A stretch of 64,000 nucleotides of DNA from JANNSX01 sp046348995. GTDB taxonomy: Bacteria > Pseudomonadota > Alphaproteobacteria > Rhizobiales > Hyphomicrobiaceae. A program made the position numbers and the translations under genes. Shown here in pieces: positions 61,349 through 64,000 of this stretch (positions within the stretch are counted from its first letter, which is position 1; every line of letters starts with the position of its first letter). Where the stretch lies: the NCBI GenBank assembly GCA_046348995.1, contig JAXMDB010000014.1:58759-122758 (forward strand). Reading direction: 5' to 3'. Below the pieces are notes generated by a model that saw only the letters and a program-made list of their open reading frames with translations, made no database searches and was not told the origin of the DNA.

Positions 61349-61620
61349 CGGAAGGTTCTGCCAATTGCTCAGCGGTGGGCATATGACGGGTATGCAGCAA
61401 ACGTCTCATGCTAGTTTGCATGGGCCGACTTGGCAAATTGCGAACTCCAGAGCGCGGGAGCCGAGGTGGAAGAGTCCGCGACACCGCAAGCCGGCCAGCG
61501 ATAAGCTCGCCGGCGGGAGAGCAGACCGAGCGCACGAATGCAGCCGGGCCGCCAGGCTGTGCCGACGGCTTCAGTCGGATCGTGTCTTGGGGGCCATTCG
61601 AGACGCAAGGGTTGCGCCGC

Positions 61621-64000
61621 ATGGGTTTCAACGGGAACAGTCCAGAGCTCCTTGAGCGGGACGAGCCGATCGCAGAGCTCGAGCGCCTCCTCTTGGCGGC
61701 CCTGGCCGGCGAAGGCCGGATCGGCATCGTCGGGGGCGAGGCGGGTATCGGCAAGACCAGCATCCTCTTTCAGATCCGGCGCCGCGCCGCCGAGCGCATG
61801 GACGTTGCCTGGGGCAGCTGCGAGGCGCTCTTCACACCCCGTGCACTCGGGCCGCTGTACGACATGGCGCCGAGCCTCGGCTCGCCGCTCGTCGCGATCG
61901 TGGCGGGCTCGGCCTCCCAGGAGCGGATCTTCTCCGGTGTGCTCGATCTCCTGCAGAACAGTCCGCGCCCGCGTCTCCTCGTGATCGAGGATTTGCACTG
62001 GGCCGATCATGCGACGCTCGATCTCATCAAATACATCGGGCGCCGAATTGCCTTCCTGCCCGTCGCCCTGCTGCTGACGCTGCGATCCGACGAGGTCGAG
62101 GCGAGCTCGCCGATCGCCCAGATGCTCGGCGACCTGCCGGCCGCACTGACGCGACGGATCACGCTCAAGCCGCTATCGCTCGCCGCGGTGACACAGCTTG
62201 CGTCGCGATCCGGCTACGAGCCGGCCGAGCTGTTGCGGATCACCGCCGGCAATCCGTTCTTCTTGACCGAGGTGGTGGCCAATCGCAATCCGATCGCGGG
62301 CCGGGTTCCGGATTCCGTTCGCGACGCCGTCACCGCACGGATCGGCCGTCTGCCGGCCGCGCACCGCGATCTCCTCGGGCTGATCAGCACGCAGACCGGT
62401 AGCGCCGAGCCGTGGCTGCTGCGGGCTGTACTCGGCGACGATGTCGACGCGACCATCGAGGACTGCATGGCGCGCGAGCTGATCGTGAGGGATGCGGCAG
62501 GCGCGCTGAAATTCCGCCACGAGCTCGCTCGCCGGGCGGTCTTCGACCAGATCGCGACCGGCACGCGGAAGGCCCTGCATGGCCGCATCGAGAGGGCTCT
62601 CTCGGCCCGTGCAGAGGAGGGGTTCGACATCTCCATCGCCCGGCGCGTCCATCATGCCGCCGGGGCGGCCGATGCAGACCGGGTGCTCGCCTTGGCGCCG
62701 CTCGCAGCCGCCGATGCGGCTCGTCTCGGCGCGCATGTGCAGGCCGCCGCCCACTATCGCTCGGCCATCGACTACGTATCGCACGCTCCGAAAGCGGAGG
62801 CGGCGCGTCTTTACGAGAGCTGGGCCTATGAGGCCGGACTTGCGGTCGGCATCGACGAGACGGTCATCGCCGCCCGCCGGACGGCGATCGAGCTCTGGCG
62901 CGCGCTCGGCCGGCAGGACAAGGTCGCGCACAATCTGCGTTGGCTGTCGCGCTTGCATTGGTATCGGGGCGAGTCGGAGTTGGCGCGCGGCTTTCTCGAT
63001 CAGGCGATCGGCATGCTCGACAACCTCGCGCCGTCTCCCGAGCTCGCCATGTGCTACAGCATGCGCTCGCAGTTCCACATGCTGCGTGACGAGACGGATG
63101 CGGCGATCGACTGGGGGCGGCGTGCGCTCGCTCTGGCCGAGCAGCTCGGCGAGATGGAAACCCGCATCCACGCGCTCAACAACATCGCCAGCGCCATGCT
63201 GCTTGCCGGCCTCACCGGCGGCGGCGCGCTGATGGAGGAAAGCCTCTCGCTCGCCCTGGCCCATGGGTTCCACGAGCAGGCGGCGCGCGCCTATACGAAC
63301 TATGCCGACTACGCCGTGAGCTTCAAGGAGTTCGCGCTCGCCGAGCGCCTGTTCGCCGAGGGCATCGCGTTCGATACCCGGCACGATCTCGATTCCTGGA
63401 CTCACTATCTTATCGGCCGCCAAGCCCATATGAAGGTCGACCAGGGCCGCTTCGAGGAGGCGGAGGCGATCGCACGCGGAATCCTCTCCATCGATCGGCT
63501 GACCCTCATCATGCGTCTGCCGGCCCGCATCGTGCTCGCAAAGTCGGCGTTGCGGCTTGGCCGTCCCGACAGCGAGGCCTTGCTCCGTACGGCGCTCGAG
63601 GAAGCGCTCGCGACCGATGAGCAGCAATACATCGCACCGGTCCGCCTGGCGCGCGTCGAGAGTGCGTGGCTCGATGGCGACGCGGCAAAGGCCACGGCCG
63701 AGCTCAATGCTCTCGCCAAGCTCAATCTCGCCGGCTTCGATCCTTGGGAGCGGGGTGAGCTTGCGGTCTGGTGGACGCGCTGTGGGCATCCCGCGCCATA
63801 CCCTGGCCAGCTCGATGCGATCGCTCCGCCGCGCGCCGCCGAGCTTGCCGGTGATTTCGGCGGCGCAGCGGCGCAGTGGCGAGAGAGGGATCATCCCTAC
63901 GAGCGGGCGCTTTGTCTTCTGCACACGACTGGCCCCGAGGCGGGCGCCGCCATCGGGGAAGCCTGTGGCTTGCTCGAACGTCTCGGCGCTGGACCGGCGG
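61621..64000 (+). CDS. Large ATPase/TPR regulator (LuxR/MalT-type or adenylate-cyclase-type), 3' end outside window
   Basis: The frame is open from ATG 61621 to the window edge (793 codons). An AAA_16/STAND ATPase domain opens it, with Walker A GGEAGIGKTS at about residue 40 and Walker B LLVIEDLHWAD at about 120. A helical TPR-like region follows from about 330 (RLGAHVQAAAHYRSAIDYVS). This is the layout of large LuxR-family (MalT-like) regulators, whose HTH sits at the extreme C-terminus, here beyond the edge. Without that end the assignment to LuxR is an inference. The start is approximate: no strong Shine-Dalgarno is seen and an in-frame TTG lies just upstream. Confidence 0.82.
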   Translation, partial: MGFNGNSPELLERDEPIAELERLLLAALAGEGRIGIVGGEAGIGKTSILFQIRRRAAERMDVAWGSCEALFTPRALGPLYDMAPSLGSPLVAIVAGSASQERIFSGVLDLLQNSPRPRLLVIEDLHWADHATLDLIKYIGRRIAFLPVALLLTLRSDEVEASSPIAQMLGDLPAALTRRITLKPLSLAAVTQLASRSGYEPAELLRITAGNPFFLTEVVANRNPIAGRVPDSVRDAVTARIGRLPAAHRDLLGLISTQTGSAEPWLLRAVLGDDVDATIEDCMARELIVRDAAGALKFRHELARRAVFDQIATGTRKALHGRIERALSARAEEGFDISIARRVHHAAGAADADRVLALAPLAAADAARLGAHVQAAAHYRSAIDYVSHAPKAEAARLYESWAYEAGLAVGIDETVIAARRTAIELWRALGRQDKVAHNLRWLSRLHWYRGESELARGFLDQAIGMLDNLAPSPELAMCYSMRSQFHMLRDETDAAIDWGRRALALAEQLGEMETRIHALNNIASAMLLAGLTGGGALMEESLSLALAHGFHEQAARAYTNYADYAVSFKEFALAERLFAEGIAFDTRHDLDSWTHYLIGRQAHMKVDQGRFEEAEAIARGILSIDRLTLIMRLPARIVLAKSALRLGRPDSEALLRTALEEALATDEQQYIAPVRLARVESAWLDGDAAKATAELNALAKLNLAGFDPWERGELAVWWTRCGHPAPYPGQLDAIAPPRAAELAGDFGGAAAQWRERDHPYERALCLLHTTGPEAGAAIGEACGLLERLGAGPA

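Overview
The window looks like chromosomal DNA of a GC-rich alphaproteobacterium, most likely of the order Hyphomicrobiales. The order rpoZ - rel/spoT - pdxJ - acpS - lepB - rnc - era (35.3-42.5 kb) is the usual alphaproteobacterial housekeeping block. pcm followed by an NlpD-like LysM protein, and parC, point the same way. No complete rRNA or tRNA gene was seen.

1-11.2 kb is an integrated genomic island. It carries the edge of a PAS sensor-kinase gene, a type I restriction-modification operon (hsdM-hsdS-hsdR, minus strand), mobile-element genes of unknown function, an excisionase-like protein, a tyrosine integrase and, at 11155-11204, a 50-nt 3' fragment of tRNA-Thr(GGT) that I read as the right attachment site. 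hsdM is cut exactly at its NPPF catalytic motif by an IS481-family element (4808-5843) with 6-bp target duplications. The left end of the island lies outside the window.

11.2-20.6 kb is the most striking part. It is a divergent electron-transfer locus: a periplasmic cytochrome with 18 CxxCH motifs, a second with 25 CxxCH motifs built on an exact 138-bp tandem repeat, a TPR/beta-barrel outer-membrane protein, a polytopic membrane protein with intramembrane histidines, a CcmI-like TPR protein and a membrane-anchored Fe-S/FAD oxidoreductase. Together they could move electrons from NAD(P)H across the inner membrane, periplasm and outer membrane. A 15-bp direct repeat lies in the shared divergent promoter region.

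20.8-35.1 kb is metabolic: a flavin monooxygenase, a three-domain RidA-like protein and a NodB-fold deacetylase/amidohydrolase; dgoA-dgoK for 2-keto-3-deoxy-galactonate breakdown; a LysR regulator next to a fused CoA-transferase; an orphan ABC binding protein; a GMC oxidoreductase; an AraC remnant; a secreted protein; and an enoyl-CoA hydratase. 35.3-50.1 kb is mostly core genes. 50.2-56.0 kb is a second catabolic cluster (epoxide hydrolase, two tandem M20-like hydrolases, another three-domain RidA-like protein). 56.3-64 kb holds an RTX/cadherin-like secreted protein, a YmdB-family phosphodiesterase, and an AraC regulator divergent from a large ATPase/TPR protein that runs off the window. A GC-rich, hairpin-forming dispersed repeat occurs at 42.5 and 54.7 kb, with a related element between rpoZ and rel.
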